In this document: positions 7,099 through 14,211 of the stretch, piece by piece | How the letters are laid out: the number at the start of each line of letters is the position of its first letter | Position numbering within the stretch: position 1 is the stretch's first letter | Assembly: GCA_964464625.1 (NCBI GenBank) | Contig: CAYXKD010000046.1 | Span: 1-16,453 of the forward strand | Length of the DNA stretch: 16,453 bases | Reading direction: 5' to 3' | Source of the DNA: JAAZIN01 sp964464625 | GTDB taxonomy: Bacteria > Bacillota > Dethiobacteria > DTU022 | Position numbers and translations under genes: made by a program | Notes under the pieces: model-generated | Told to the model about the DNA's origin: nothing | What the model saw: only the letters and a program-made list of their open reading frames with translations | The model's database searches: none

Positions 7099-8490
7099 GT
7101 GAACTATACTGACAAACTGGCTAAGTATACCAGCGATATGAAATATGAAGAGTTGCCCGGGGAAGTTGTCTGGCAAGCCAAAAAAATTGTATTACACACA
7201 TTGGCTGCCGCCCTTGCGGCATGCAACACAAAGCAGGGAAGAGATGCGGCAGCGCTGGCCAAAGAACAGGGCGGCGGGGTAAAGCAGTCGACAATTCTGG
7301 GCCATCGCGAAAAGGTGTCCTCTACTCAGGCAGCATTTGCGAACGGGACCCTGGCTGACATATTGGATTGGGAAGATTGCAGTTGGACCGGACATCCCTC
7401 GGCAAATGTAATTCCCGCTGCGCTGGCTGTGAGCGAGTGCACCAGGGCATCAGGGAAGGAGCTCATCACCGCCATAGTGGCAGGTTACGAGGTGTATCAG
7501 CGTGTAGCCATGGCGGTACAACCGAGCGCGGAATGGAACTGGTTTGAAAAAGGCTGGGGTTTGACAAGCTGGGAGATCTTCGCCGGCGCCATGCCCGCGG
7601 CAAAGCTTTTAAATCCCGATGCAAAAACAGTGGCTCAAACCATGGGCATAGCTGTGGCGTTGACGCCCATAGTGAACATAAAGGTTCATAATACGCGGAC
7701 AGATTTCTATCATTACCAGCACGGCTTAACCTGCCGTGACGGAGTGACCGCTGCGTTGATCGCGAACAAGGGGATTACCAGTCTTGATGATTCTCTTGAT
7801 GGAAGTACAGGTTACTGGGTCTCCCTGTCCGATCAGTGCCGCTGGGAGTGGTTTGATCGGGGTCTGGGGCAGGATTACCTGATCATGGAGACCTATATGA
7901 AGCACTGGCCCTCCAATATGTGGATTCAACAGCCCCTGGACGCTCTTGATCTGATCATCAGGAATCATAAGATCAGGGCGGAAGAGATCGAAGAGATCAT
8001 CGTATCGCCCCAATTCCAGCACCGGACATATTTCAGGGAGGGCGGATATGACAGCGTGGTTGATGCAGAATTCAGCATACCCTATTGCCTGGCTGTCAGG
8101 CTGCTCGATAAAGCTCCCGGGCCCAACTGGTACAGTGAGGATAGGTTTAATGATCAGGCGGTTCTGGATCTTGCCGGACGGATCAAATCCGTGGGGCCGG
8201 AAATGAAAATGGCGGAGGCATTTGATCTCTTCCGCGGGGGAAGCTATCCCGAGGTCAAAGTGGTAGTGCGGATGAAAAACGGAGAATCCTACACCCGGGA
8301 TGTTAAATTTCCCAAAGGGCATAAACAGAACAGTTTTACGGAGAAAGAAATATCCGCTCACTTTTTACACGGCGCCTCCTTTGCTCTAAATGACGATGAT
8401 GCCGGGGGTGCCCTGGAGCAGATTCTCAACCTGGAAAAGGTTAAGGATGTTTCAGAGATTACAGCCCTGCTGAGCAAGGGTACTTTCTAG
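7099..8490 (+). CDS. MmgE/PrpD-family protein
   Basis: A 463-residue member of the family that includes 2-methylcitrate dehydratase, cis-aconitate decarboxylase and iminodisuccinate epimerase. The start is GTG at 7099, 7 nt after a perfect AAGGAGG. The helical-domain motif FANGTLADILDWEDCSWTGH holds the acidic pair (D90, D93) and the histidine (H99) that match active-site residues in cis-aconitate decarboxylase. The stretch that normally carries a conserved lysine before a GRAA-type motif reads FYHYQHGLTCRDG here, with no lysine at the expected place by eye, so the chemistry may be unusual. A gap of 95 bp separates it from the corrinoid gene, and a hairpin follows it. It probably acts on the demethylated product or on a stereoisomer of the substrate (inference); the reaction is unknown. 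Confidence 0.88.
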   Translation: MNYTDKLAKYTSDMKYEELPGEVVWQAKKIVLHTLAAALAACNTKQGRDAAALAKEQGGGVKQSTILGHREKVSSTQAAFANGTLADILDWEDCSWTGHPSANVIPAALAVSECTRASGKELITAIVAGYEVYQRVAMAVQPSAEWNWFEKGWGLTSWEIFAGAMPAAKLLNPDAKTVAQTMGIAVALTPIVNIKVHNTRTDFYHYQHGLTCRDGVTAALIANKGITSLDDSLDGSTGYWVSLSDQCRWEWFDRGLGQDYLIMETYMKHWPSNMWIQQPLDALDLIIRNHKIRAEEIEEIIVSPQFQHRTYFREGGYDSVVDAEFSIPYCLAVRLLDKAPGPNWYSEDRFNDQAVLDLAGRIKSVGPEMKMAEAFDLFRGGSYPEVKVVVRMKNGESYTRDVKFPKGHKQNSFTEKEISAHFLHGASFALNDDDAGGALEQILNLEKVKDVSEITALLSKGTF

Positions 8491-8520
8491 AGACATAATC
8501 AACAATCCAGGCAGTGAAGA

Positions 8521-8570
8521 AGCGGCTCATCCCTGTACCCGGCTGAACATGGCCTGGGGATGAGCCGGCT
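8521..8570 (+). terminator. Hairpin after the MmgE/PrpD gene, possible partial terminator
   Basis: GGCTCATCCC (8524-8533) pairs perfectly with GGGATGAGCC (8557-8566). The stem can be extended at its base by AGC with GCT past one bulged base. It is followed only by TTTAAATT, a poor U-tract, so termination would be leaky. It probably lowers expression of the last gene of the operon relative to the first five. Confidence 0.5.
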
Positions 8571-8644
8571 TTAAATTAAAGGGATCTGTTTTTGCAGTCA
8601 TCCCCGGATCTTTTTCGTAAAATTCAGGATTAGAGGAGGCGGGG

Positions 8645-9703
8645 TTGTTGAAAATCACGATCATAGGTGCCGGAAGCACAGGGTATGCGCTTGCTGCTGA
8701 TCTGTCCACCGCCGGCCCGGAGATCACCCTGTATGAAGAACCGGAATATGCCTGCCGCCTGGAAGTGGCGAAGGAAAAGGGCGGGATTGAATTTGTAAGC
8801 CCCAAAGGCAGCGGCTTTGCCAAAATAAAAAGGGTGACAAGCAGGATCAAAGAAGCCCTGGATGATGCCGATTTGATTATTGTGGCGGTTGTTGCCTCCC
8901 GCCATGAGCGGATTGCCGGCCTCTGTTTACCCTATCTGAAAGATAATCAGATGATCATCATCAGTCAAGGCGGCGCCGGTTCCCTGATCTTCAGCCGGGT
9001 GCTAAAGGATCGTCTTGGGGGAATAGTTATATCTGAGCTGGAGGGCAATTTTTATTCCTGCAGGCTGTCCCATTCAACCGTTGAGATAGCATTAATTCCC
9101 GGGCAGCACCATATCGCCGCTTTTCCGGCTGTTAATACAGATATTGTGATCAACAGGTGCAAAGATATATTTGCTTTAAAAGGGGCCACCAATGTGCTTG
9201 AAACGGCTTTGAATTCACCCAACCTGGTTGTACATCTGGCCGGCTCCCTGCTCAATACAGGCGCAATCGAAAATTCAAAAGGTGCCTTTTACCTTTTTCG
9301 CCAGGGGCTGTCTCCTTCGGTGCTGCGCTGTATGAGGGCAATTTATAATGAGAAGCGGGCTTTGTTTGACAGGCTTTCCTATACTGATAGATTCAACTGG
9401 AATTTCCTCGAGCGAATGGTGAATCCCGAAGAATACCCCGAATATGATCAGTTCAGGATGCTCGATGGACCCAATGATATGGATCACCGCTATATCACGG
9501 AGGACGCTTCCACCGGTTTGGTGCTGCTATCATCTTTGGGGAAGATCTTTAATGTTCATACACCTGTGTCCCGGGCCCTGGTCCAGATGGCATCAACGAT
9601 AAAGGATGTTGACTATTTTAAAACCGGGAGAAATGTAAATAATTTAGGAATAAACGGGATGGATTGCAACAGGTTAAATGCCTACTTGCAAAGCGGTGTA
9701 TAA
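8645..9703 (+). CDS. NAD(P)-dependent octopine/nopaline dehydrogenase-family protein
   Basis: This 352-residue protein has an N-terminal Rossmann domain (ITIIGAGSTGYALAADL, the GxGxxG motif) and a C-terminal opine-dehydrogenase domain. In characterised members that domain forms or splits secondary amines made from an amino acid and a 2-oxo acid. SPNLVVHLAGSLLNTGAIE (residues 191-209) carries the family's catalytic histidine (H197), and HRYITEDASTGLVLLSSLG matches the conserved RY-x-x-ED block. The start is TTG at 8645 with GAGGAGG ending 5 nt before; TTG at 8648 is equally possible. It is the last gene of the operon, behind a hairpin and before a strong terminator. In a catabolic setting it would oxidise a secondary or N-alkylated amino acid, giving a 2-oxo acid, an amine and NAD(P)H (inference). 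Confidence 0.87.
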   Translation: MLKITIIGAGSTGYALAADLSTAGPEITLYEEPEYACRLEVAKEKGGIEFVSPKGSGFAKIKRVTSRIKEALDDADLIIVAVVASRHERIAGLCLPYLKDNQMIIISQGGAGSLIFSRVLKDRLGGIVISELEGNFYSCRLSHSTVEIALIPGQHHIAAFPAVNTDIVINRCKDIFALKGATNVLETALNSPNLVVHLAGSLLNTGAIENSKGAFYLFRQGLSPSVLRCMRAIYNEKRALFDRLSYTDRFNWNFLERMVNPEEYPEYDQFRMLDGPNDMDHRYITEDASTGLVLLSSLGKIFNVHTPVSRALVQMASTIKDVDYFKTGRNVNNLGINGMDCNRLNAYLQSGV

Positions 9704-9888
9704 CCTGTTTAGCACAAATGACAGCACAATGTGGCGCCGCTTCCAATCAAAATAATAGAAGATCAAAATAGAAGGCGCGGCTTTCCGGTTTGAGGCGATA
9801 ACTGGAAAGCCTTTTTTTGCGCTTCCGGCAGCTGCAGCACCGCTTTTTTTGCCGGCGTTTTTGCCGGGCGCCCCCTTTTTTTTACGGC
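9704..9888. other. Intergenic stretch with terminator and G/C-T-rich short hairpins
   Basis: This gap has no gene. It holds a short imperfect direct repeat (ATCAAAATAATAGAAG at 9746-9761, then ATCAAAATAGAAG at 9762-9774), the operon terminator, and beyond it T-runs alternating with the small CCGGC/GCCGG stem near 9852-9867. Eight T follow at 9876-9883. The second part may act as a back-up terminator insulating the iron promoter. Confidence 0.5.
9779..9818 (+). terminator. Strong intrinsic terminator of the catabolic operon
   Basis: GGCTTTCC (9779-9786) pairs with GGAAAGCC (9804-9811), with further GTT/AAC pairing inside, and is followed at once by seven T (9812-9818). It lies about 75 nt after the stop of the dehydrogenase gene. 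Confidence 0.92.
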
Positions 9889-9917
9889 TTGACAGGCCCG
9901 GGGGGATCTGCTATATT
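9889..9917 (+). promoter_or_regulatory. Sigma-70-type promoter of the feo operon
   Basis: A perfect TTGACA (9889-9894), a 17-nt spacer and TATATT (9912-9917). These are the same two hexamers and spacing as in the catabolic operon promoter. The start site would be near 9924, right at the first metal-regulator palindrome. Confidence 0.85.
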
Positions 9918-9924
9918 GAAATAA

Positions 9925-9959
9925 GTTAGGGTGACCTAACAAAGTTAGAAGAGACTAAC
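9925..9959. promoter_or_regulatory. Tandem metal-regulator (DtxR-family) boxes
   Basis: Box 1 (9925-9940) is GTTAGG-GTGA-CCTAAC, a perfect inverted repeat. Box 2 (9944-9959) is GTTAG-AAGAGA-CTAAC. Both are 16 bp and their starts are 19 bp apart, so two dimers could sit side by side on nearly the same face of the helix. The TTAGG/CCTAA half-sites match the known DtxR/IdeR operator pattern. They lie just downstream of the predicted start site, so bound regulator would block initiation or early elongation. The cognate protein is probably the DtxR-type regulator at the end of this operon. Confidence 0.8.
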
Positions 9960-10019
9960 ATATCTTGCAGATAGCTGTTCAACAAAGGGCGGCAGCATAC
10001 GATGAAGGGGGATCAGGCC

Positions 10020-10247
10020 ATGAAAAGCAGCTTATTGACATTTCGCCGGGGCGAAGTGGGGAAGGTAAAACTTATAGATGCCGGGAGACATGCCACGCGA
10101 AGACTCTATGAAATGGGGTTCAGTATCGGTGCGCCTGTAAAGATAGTGAAGAACGACAGGGGCCCCGTTATTGTTTCATTGGCGGGGAACAAGGTGGCGC
10201 TGGGACGCGGTCTTGCAAGTAAGATAATGCTGGAGACAGACAAATAG
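10020..10247 (+). CDS. feoA: Ferrous iron transport protein FeoA
   Basis: A 75-residue cytoplasmic protein with the SH3-like FeoA fold. The family pattern is visible: LTFRRGEVGKVKLIDAG, then RRLYEMGFSIGAPVKIV and GPVIVSLAGNKVALGRGLA. It works with FeoB, probably by contacting its cytoplasmic domain. I prefer ATG 10020 because AAGGGGG lies 8 nt upstream and the length is then typical. The in-frame ATG at 10002 would add six residues and has only a weak, distant ribosome site. It is the first gene of the iron operon, 24 bp before feoB, directly downstream of tandem metal-regulator boxes. Confidence 0.93.
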   Translation: MKSSLLTFRRGEVGKVKLIDAGRHATRRLYEMGFSIGAPVKIVKNDRGPVIVSLAGNKVALGRGLASKIMLETDK

Positions 10248-10271
10248 AGCAATTGATGCGGAGGGAGCTGC

Positions 10272-12290
10272 ATGCACAGCGGGACCATCGCCCTTGCGGG
10301 CAACCCTAACAGCGGTAAAACAACATTTTTCAATGCCCTGACCGGTTTTAATCAGCAAGTGGGGAACTGGCCGGGGGTTACTGTAGAAAAAAAAGAGGGT
10401 GCCTTTAAATTTGAGGGGGAGGATTACCGGGTTGTTGACCTGCCCGGCACTTACGGACTGGGTAGCTTTTCAGAGGATGAAATAGTGGCGAGAAATTACA
10501 TCCTTGACGGCAACCCCGATGTAATCATAGATGTTGTTGATGCCGGCAATATCGAGAGGAACCTCTATTTAACGACGCAGCTGCTCGAGATGGAGAAAAA
10601 AGTTGTTGTGGCGCTGAACATGGTCGATGAGGCGGAAAACAGAGGGATAAAATTTGATCTTGAGGGGCTGTCCAGAAAGCTGGGTGTTCCGGTGGTCCCC
10701 ACAGTCGCTACAAAGGAGAAGGGGATCAAGGAGATCATCAAAGCGGCTCTAGCGGCCATGGGCTCCGGCGCGGTTTTAAAAAATCCGGTCCGCTACAGTA
10801 AAACTATTGAGGGCTATATCGATCATGTCGAGGAGCTGTTGAAGGGCGGCGATCTGCCCTATTCTGCAAGATGGGCCGCCCTTAAAATTGTGGAGGGCGA
10901 TGAAAAGATATTAAGAGCAATCGAAGAGTCCAACCTCGACAGGGACGTCGTACAACATATCGCCGACTATTACAGGGATCTTAGAAGCAAAAATTTGGAG
11001 TTCGAGATTATCAATTCAAAGTATGCTTTTGCCAATATGGTGGTGCAGGGGACTGTTCACAGACCCAGGGAAGAGAGAGTCACGCTCACAGATAAAATAG
11101 ACAGGGTTTTCACGCACAAGTATTTTGGCATCCCGGTATTTGCAGCGATCATGTTTGCCGTTTTCCAGCTGACCTTTGAGGTGGGCGAGAAGATATTGGG
11201 GACAGCGGCGGCCGGTCTGATCGAAGGTCTCGGCGGGCTGCTCGAGTCATTTCTGGTTTATGTCAGCGTCCCGGGCTGGCTGGTATCATTTTTGATCGAC
11301 GGGGCCATCAGCGGGGTGGGGTCGGTTGTGGAGTTTGTTCCCCTTATCCTGATCCTGTACCTGCTGCTCGGTTTTCTGGAGGCCAGCGGCTACATGGCCA
11401 GGGCCGCTTATGTCTGGGATGATCTGATGAGGCGGTTCGGCCTGCAGGGCAAGGCCTTTATTTCCCTGGTGCTGGGGTTCGGCTGCAATGTGCCCGGCAT
11501 TATGGCGACGAGAACGCTGGACAACAAAAGAGATAAAATGCTCTCCATCCTGATCAATCCTTTTATGTCCTGCGGAGCCAAGCTGCCCATCTATTCTGTA
11601 TTTATCGCGGCGTTTTTCCCGCAGCACGGCGGATTGGTCCTCTTCTCCCTCTACACCCTGGGCATTGTTGTCGGCTTGATCATGGCCAGGGTATTCAGCA
11701 AAACGCTCTTTAAAGGGGAGTCCTCCTATTTTATTATGGAGCTGCCGCCCTACAGGCTGCCGCCGCTGAAAAATGTTCTCAGGAACATGTGGGACAATGT
11801 TTCCGGATTTCTAAAAAGAGCGGGCACAATTATATTTGCGGTGATTACCCTGCTCTGGGTACTGGCGGTGCTGCCGGCATCGGCCGAGCCCTACAGTCAA
11901 TTCAGTATCCTGGGCAGGATCGGTTTATTTGTGGCGCCCATATTCAAGCCGGCCGGGTTTGGCACCTGGCAGGAGGCGGTGGCCCTCTTTGCGGGTATCC
12001 CGGCTAAAGAGGCCGTTGTAGGCACCCTGGGGATGCTCTATGCCGGGCAATATGTCGAAGAGGGAGCCATGCTCGTCGATGCCCTGAGGCTGCAGTTTAC
12101 CTCGCTCACGGCTCTGTCCTATATGGTGATGACCTTACTCTATACGCCCTGTATCGCCACATTGAGCATCGTCAGAAAAGAGACCAATTCGATCTGGTGG
12201 CCCCTGTTTATGGCGCTGTACACCTTCGCCATAGGATGGGCGGCTGCCGTTGCTGTATTCCAGGTGGGCTCCTTACTGGGGTTTAATTAA
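10272..12290 (+). CDS. feoB: Ferrous iron transporter FeoB
   Basis: This inner-membrane Fe(II) transporter has 672 residues. The N-terminal GTPase domain shows G1 GNPNSGKTT (10-18), the switch threonine in NWPGVTVEKKEG, G3 DLPGTYGL (56-63) and G4 NMVD (116-119). A helical linker follows to about residue 270. The membrane part then carries two gate-like repeats, the first with GFGCNVPGIMATRTLDNKRD followed by INPFMSCGAKLPIY, where cysteine residues sit in the predicted iron path. Length and layout are normal for clostridial FeoB without a C-terminal FeoC fusion. GGAGGGAG precedes the ATG. The gene stands between feoA and a small FeoC-like gene in one transcript. Confidence 0.97.
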   Translation: MHSGTIALAGNPNSGKTTFFNALTGFNQQVGNWPGVTVEKKEGAFKFEGEDYRVVDLPGTYGLGSFSEDEIVARNYILDGNPDVIIDVVDAGNIERNLYLTTQLLEMEKKVVVALNMVDEAENRGIKFDLEGLSRKLGVPVVPTVATKEKGIKEIIKAALAAMGSGAVLKNPVRYSKTIEGYIDHVEELLKGGDLPYSARWAALKIVEGDEKILRAIEESNLDRDVVQHIADYYRDLRSKNLEFEIINSKYAFANMVVQGTVHRPREERVTLTDKIDRVFTHKYFGIPVFAAIMFAVFQLTFEVGEKILGTAAAGLIEGLGGLLESFLVYVSVPGWLVSFLIDGAISGVGSVVEFVPLILILYLLLGFLEASGYMARAAYVWDDLMRRFGLQGKAFISLVLGFGCNVPGIMATRTLDNKRDKMLSILINPFMSCGAKLPIYSVFIAAFFPQHGGLVLFSLYTLGIVVGLIMARVFSKTLFKGESSYFIMELPPYRLPPLKNVLRNMWDNVSGFLKRAGTIIFAVITLLWVLAVLPASAEPYSQFSILGRIGLFVAPIFKPAGFGTWQEAVALFAGIPAKEAVVGTLGMLYAGQYVEEGAMLVDALRLQFTSLTALSYMVMTLLYTPCIATLSIVRKETNSIWWPLFMALYTFAIGWAAAVAVFQVGSLLGFN

Positions 12291-12314
12291 GTTGGAAGTT
12301 GGAAGGTGAGATCA

Positions 12315-12572
12315 ATGCTGAAGGGTATTTTAAAGATCATCAACAGGGACGGCTACATTTCCAGATCCCGGCTGGCGAAAGAACTGGGCGTTGTTGAGGG
12401 CGTAGTAGACGACGGGATGGCGCAACTGCTGCGCATGGGCTACCTTGTGGAGGAGGAGCGGGGCGCCGATTGCGCCACATCCTGTGCCAACTGCCCTTTT
12501 GCCCGGAATTGCAGCAAAGAAATCGTAAAAGTCTTTAAAATATCGGATAAGGGCAGCGCATATCTGGAATGA
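12315..12572 (+). CDS. FeoC-like winged-helix protein with four-cysteine motif
   Basis: An 85-residue protein. The N-terminal 45 residues look like a winged helix (ILKIINRDGYISRSRLAKELG, then VDDGMAQLLRMGYLVEEE). The loop that follows has four cysteines, C53, C57, C60 and C66, in the spacing C-x3-C-x2-C-x5-C. FeoC proteins have a similar cysteine cluster that can bind an iron-sulfur centre, and they are thought to tune FeoB stability or activity or to sense oxygen. The start ATG 12315 is preferred because GGAAGG and GGTGAG lie just upstream; GTG 12306 would add three residues. It lies 24 bp after feoB in the same operon, which supports the family call. Confidence 0.85.
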   Translation: MLKGILKIINRDGYISRSRLAKELGVVEGVVDDGMAQLLRMGYLVEEERGADCATSCANCPFARNCSKEIVKVFKISDKGSAYLE

Positions 12573-12644
12573 CGATCTGCCGGGTGAGCAGGGGATCTCT
12601 TTTTCTCCCCGGATGGGCATAACAGGGACAGGGGGGTGAAAATA

Positions 12645-13121
12645 ATGGAAATGAACAGATACACCCAATCAGAGGAAGATTACCTGGAGACCCTGTATGT
12701 GATCCAGCTGAAGAACAAAGTGCCCAGGGTAAAAGATGTGGCCCGGGCTTTGGATGTAACGATGCCTTCCGTAGTTGCGGCCGTCCGCTCCCTATCGGAA
12801 AAAGGCCTGGTGGAGCAGGAGAAATACGGACATATCGAGCTTACCGAAAAGGGCGAGAAGATCGGCCGGGATGTCTACAAAAGGCACAGGCTGCTCTATG
12901 CTTTTCTGAACGAGGTGCTGGGCCTTGAGCCCCGGGTGGCGGAAAAAGATGCCTGCCAGATAGAGCACTATCTCTCCCCGCAAACGCGGGAGCGGATTTT
13001 GAGAATCGTGGAATTTATCCGCGCCTGCAAAGATGATGAAGTCCTTTTTTTAAAGAGATTTATGCATTATGTAAACACAGGGGAAAAACCGGACCCCTGT
13101 CCGGGATGCAAAGGCCACTGA
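12645..13121 (+). CDS. DtxR/MntR-family metal-dependent regulator
   Basis: A 158-residue two-domain regulator without the C-terminal SH3 domain of classic DtxR. Residues 7-75 form the winged helix (QSEEDYLETLY, RVKDVARALDVTMPSVVAAVRSL, then the wing KYGHIELTEKG). The dimerisation and metal domain includes YKRHRLLYAFL and KDACQIEHYLS. By alignment from memory, D12 and E15 match MntR D8 and E11, and H81 matches H77. C104, E107 and H108 match DtxR C102, E105 and H106. The tail ends in a CPGC motif (C152, C155). ATG 12645 is chosen for AGGGGGG 8 nt upstream; GTG 12636 is possible. As last gene of the feo operon it probably binds the tandem boxes at 9925-9959 when iron is plentiful and so controls itself. 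Confidence 0.93.
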   Translation: MEMNRYTQSEEDYLETLYVIQLKNKVPRVKDVARALDVTMPSVVAAVRSLSEKGLVEQEKYGHIELTEKGEKIGRDVYKRHRLLYAFLNEVLGLEPRVAEKDACQIEHYLSPQTRERILRIVEFIRACKDDEVLFLKRFMHYVNTGEKPDPCPGCKGH

Positions 13122-13191
13122 TCCCCCCCCACCCGGAGGGACAGGGACTTTGGCTGGTTTCAGAAGATAGGGGCAATTACCAGGAGCTGCT

Positions 13192-13225
13192 AAAAGCCCC
13201 GGGCTGGCGATCGCCGGGGCTTTTT
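13192..13225 (+). terminator. Intrinsic terminator of the feo operon
   Basis: AAAAGCCCCGG (13192-13202) pairs with CCGGGGCTTTTT (13214-13225) around a short loop, with five T on the plus strand. The minus strand has a shorter T-run, so it may also act weakly on leftward transcripts. Confidence 0.9.
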
Positions 13226-13243
13226 GAATACGATTATTATACA

Positions 13244-13273
13244 ACGGCAGGGCTGGTTAAGCAGCCCTGCCGT
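13244..13273 (-). terminator. Terminator-like hairpin after the osmoprotectant operon
   Basis: A perfect 12-bp stem (13244-13255 with 13262-13273, core GGCAGGGCTG) closes a 6-nt loop. It lies 11 nt beyond the stop of the binding-protein gene, reading leftward. The minus strand continues with TTGTATAAT, an imperfect U-tract, so termination may need help from the feo terminator next to it. Confidence 0.75.
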
Positions 13274-13284
13274 CGTTAACTCTC

Positions 13285-14184
13285 CTATTCTTCGATCAGC
13301 CCTGCTTCAATGAGAAAGTCGCGGGCCACCTTCTGTTCCATCTCCCTGTCGATATCGACCAGCGAATTGAGTTCGGCCATTTTTTCCATGGTCAGATGCG
13401 GCGCAAGTTCGTCGACCAGATCTGCTATCTCCGGATGTTTTTCCAGCGCATCATTGTTAATGACCACAGCGCCGAAGTAGGGTGGGAAGAAGCTCAGATC
13501 ATCATCCAGTATCTTCAAGTCATACCGGGGGATCCGGCCATCGGTTGCATAAGCCACAATCGCTTCAAGCTGCTTTTCTTTGATGGCCGAGTACATTAAA
13601 CCCGGATCCATTCCCTTGCTGTCCTTCCAGGTGAGGCCGTAAGTCTTATTGAAGTTTTCGATCCCGTCTTCCCTTTCCAGAAAATCGAAATCCGAGCCCA
13701 GAACCATCTCCGGGGCATGTTCTTTCAGATGGGAAATTTTCTCCAATCCCAGCTCATTTGCCGTCTCTGAGCGCACCACGATAGCGTACGTGTTGTTGAA
13801 GCCAAAAGGGGTTAACCAGGTCATCTCTAATTCTTTGGCGTAATATTCCTTTACCCGGTCGTACACAACCTGCGGATCGTTAGTGTCGAGTTCGGCCTTC
13901 AGGATAATGGCGTAAGCCGTCCCTGTGTATTCCACATACATGTCCAGATCTTTGTCGAGCATACCCTGCTGCAGCACATCCGTCGCGCCCAGGTCGGCCT
14001 GATTGATAACCTGGATATCGGTGCGCTCATCGATGAGCTGTTCCAAAATGTGGACCAGGATGATCTGCTCCGTGTATTTTTTCCCTGCAATGGTAATGGT
14101 GTTCTCCCCGGCATCGCCGTCACCCGGGGCACACCCCGCCATAAGTACAGGGATGATCAGCAGTAACAAAAACAACTTTTTCAT
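13285..14184 (-). CDS. Glycine betaine/osmoprotectant ABC transporter substrate-binding lipoprotein
   Basis: A 299-residue OpuCC/OsmX-type binding protein. The signal sequence MKKLFLLLLIIPVLMAGC ends in a lipobox with C18 as the lipidated cysteine. The mature protein opens with ITIAGKKYTEQIILVHILEQ and continues through DLGATDVLQQGMLDKDLDMY and VEYTGTAY, all typical of quaternary-amine binding proteins. Later come TPFGFNNTYAIVV and LEAIVAYATDGRIP. ATG 14184 is chosen because GGAAGGAAG lies just upstream; ATG 14202 has no ribosome site. It captures glycine betaine, carnitine or choline-like solutes outside the membrane for the permease encoded 27 bp upstream. It is the last gene of the operon, followed by a 12-bp hairpin. 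Confidence 0.92.
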   Translation of the reverse strand: MKKLFLLLLIIPVLMAGCAPGDGDAGENTITIAGKKYTEQIILVHILEQLIDERTDIQVINQADLGATDVLQQGMLDKDLDMYVEYTGTAYAIILKAELDTNDPQVVYDRVKEYYAKELEMTWLTPFGFNNTYAIVVRSETANELGLEKISHLKEHAPEMVLGSDFDFLEREDGIENFNKTYGLTWKDSKGMDPGLMYSAIKEKQLEAIVAYATDGRIPRYDLKILDDDLSFFPPYFGAVVINNDALEKHPEIADLVDELAPHLTMEKMAELNSLVDIDREMEQKVARDFLIEAGLIEE

Positions 14185-14211
14185 TTTGTTCTTCCTTCCC
14201 ATTCTATTTAA

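Noticed and set aside
7726..8361. Open frame of 211 codons on the minus strand
   Set aside because: Antisense to the MmgE/PrpD gene; its composition is that of a shadow frame.
9746..9774. Short direct repeat after the dehydrogenase gene
   Set aside because: Only two imperfect AT-rich copies; no spacer-repeat structure, so not a CRISPR or attachment site.
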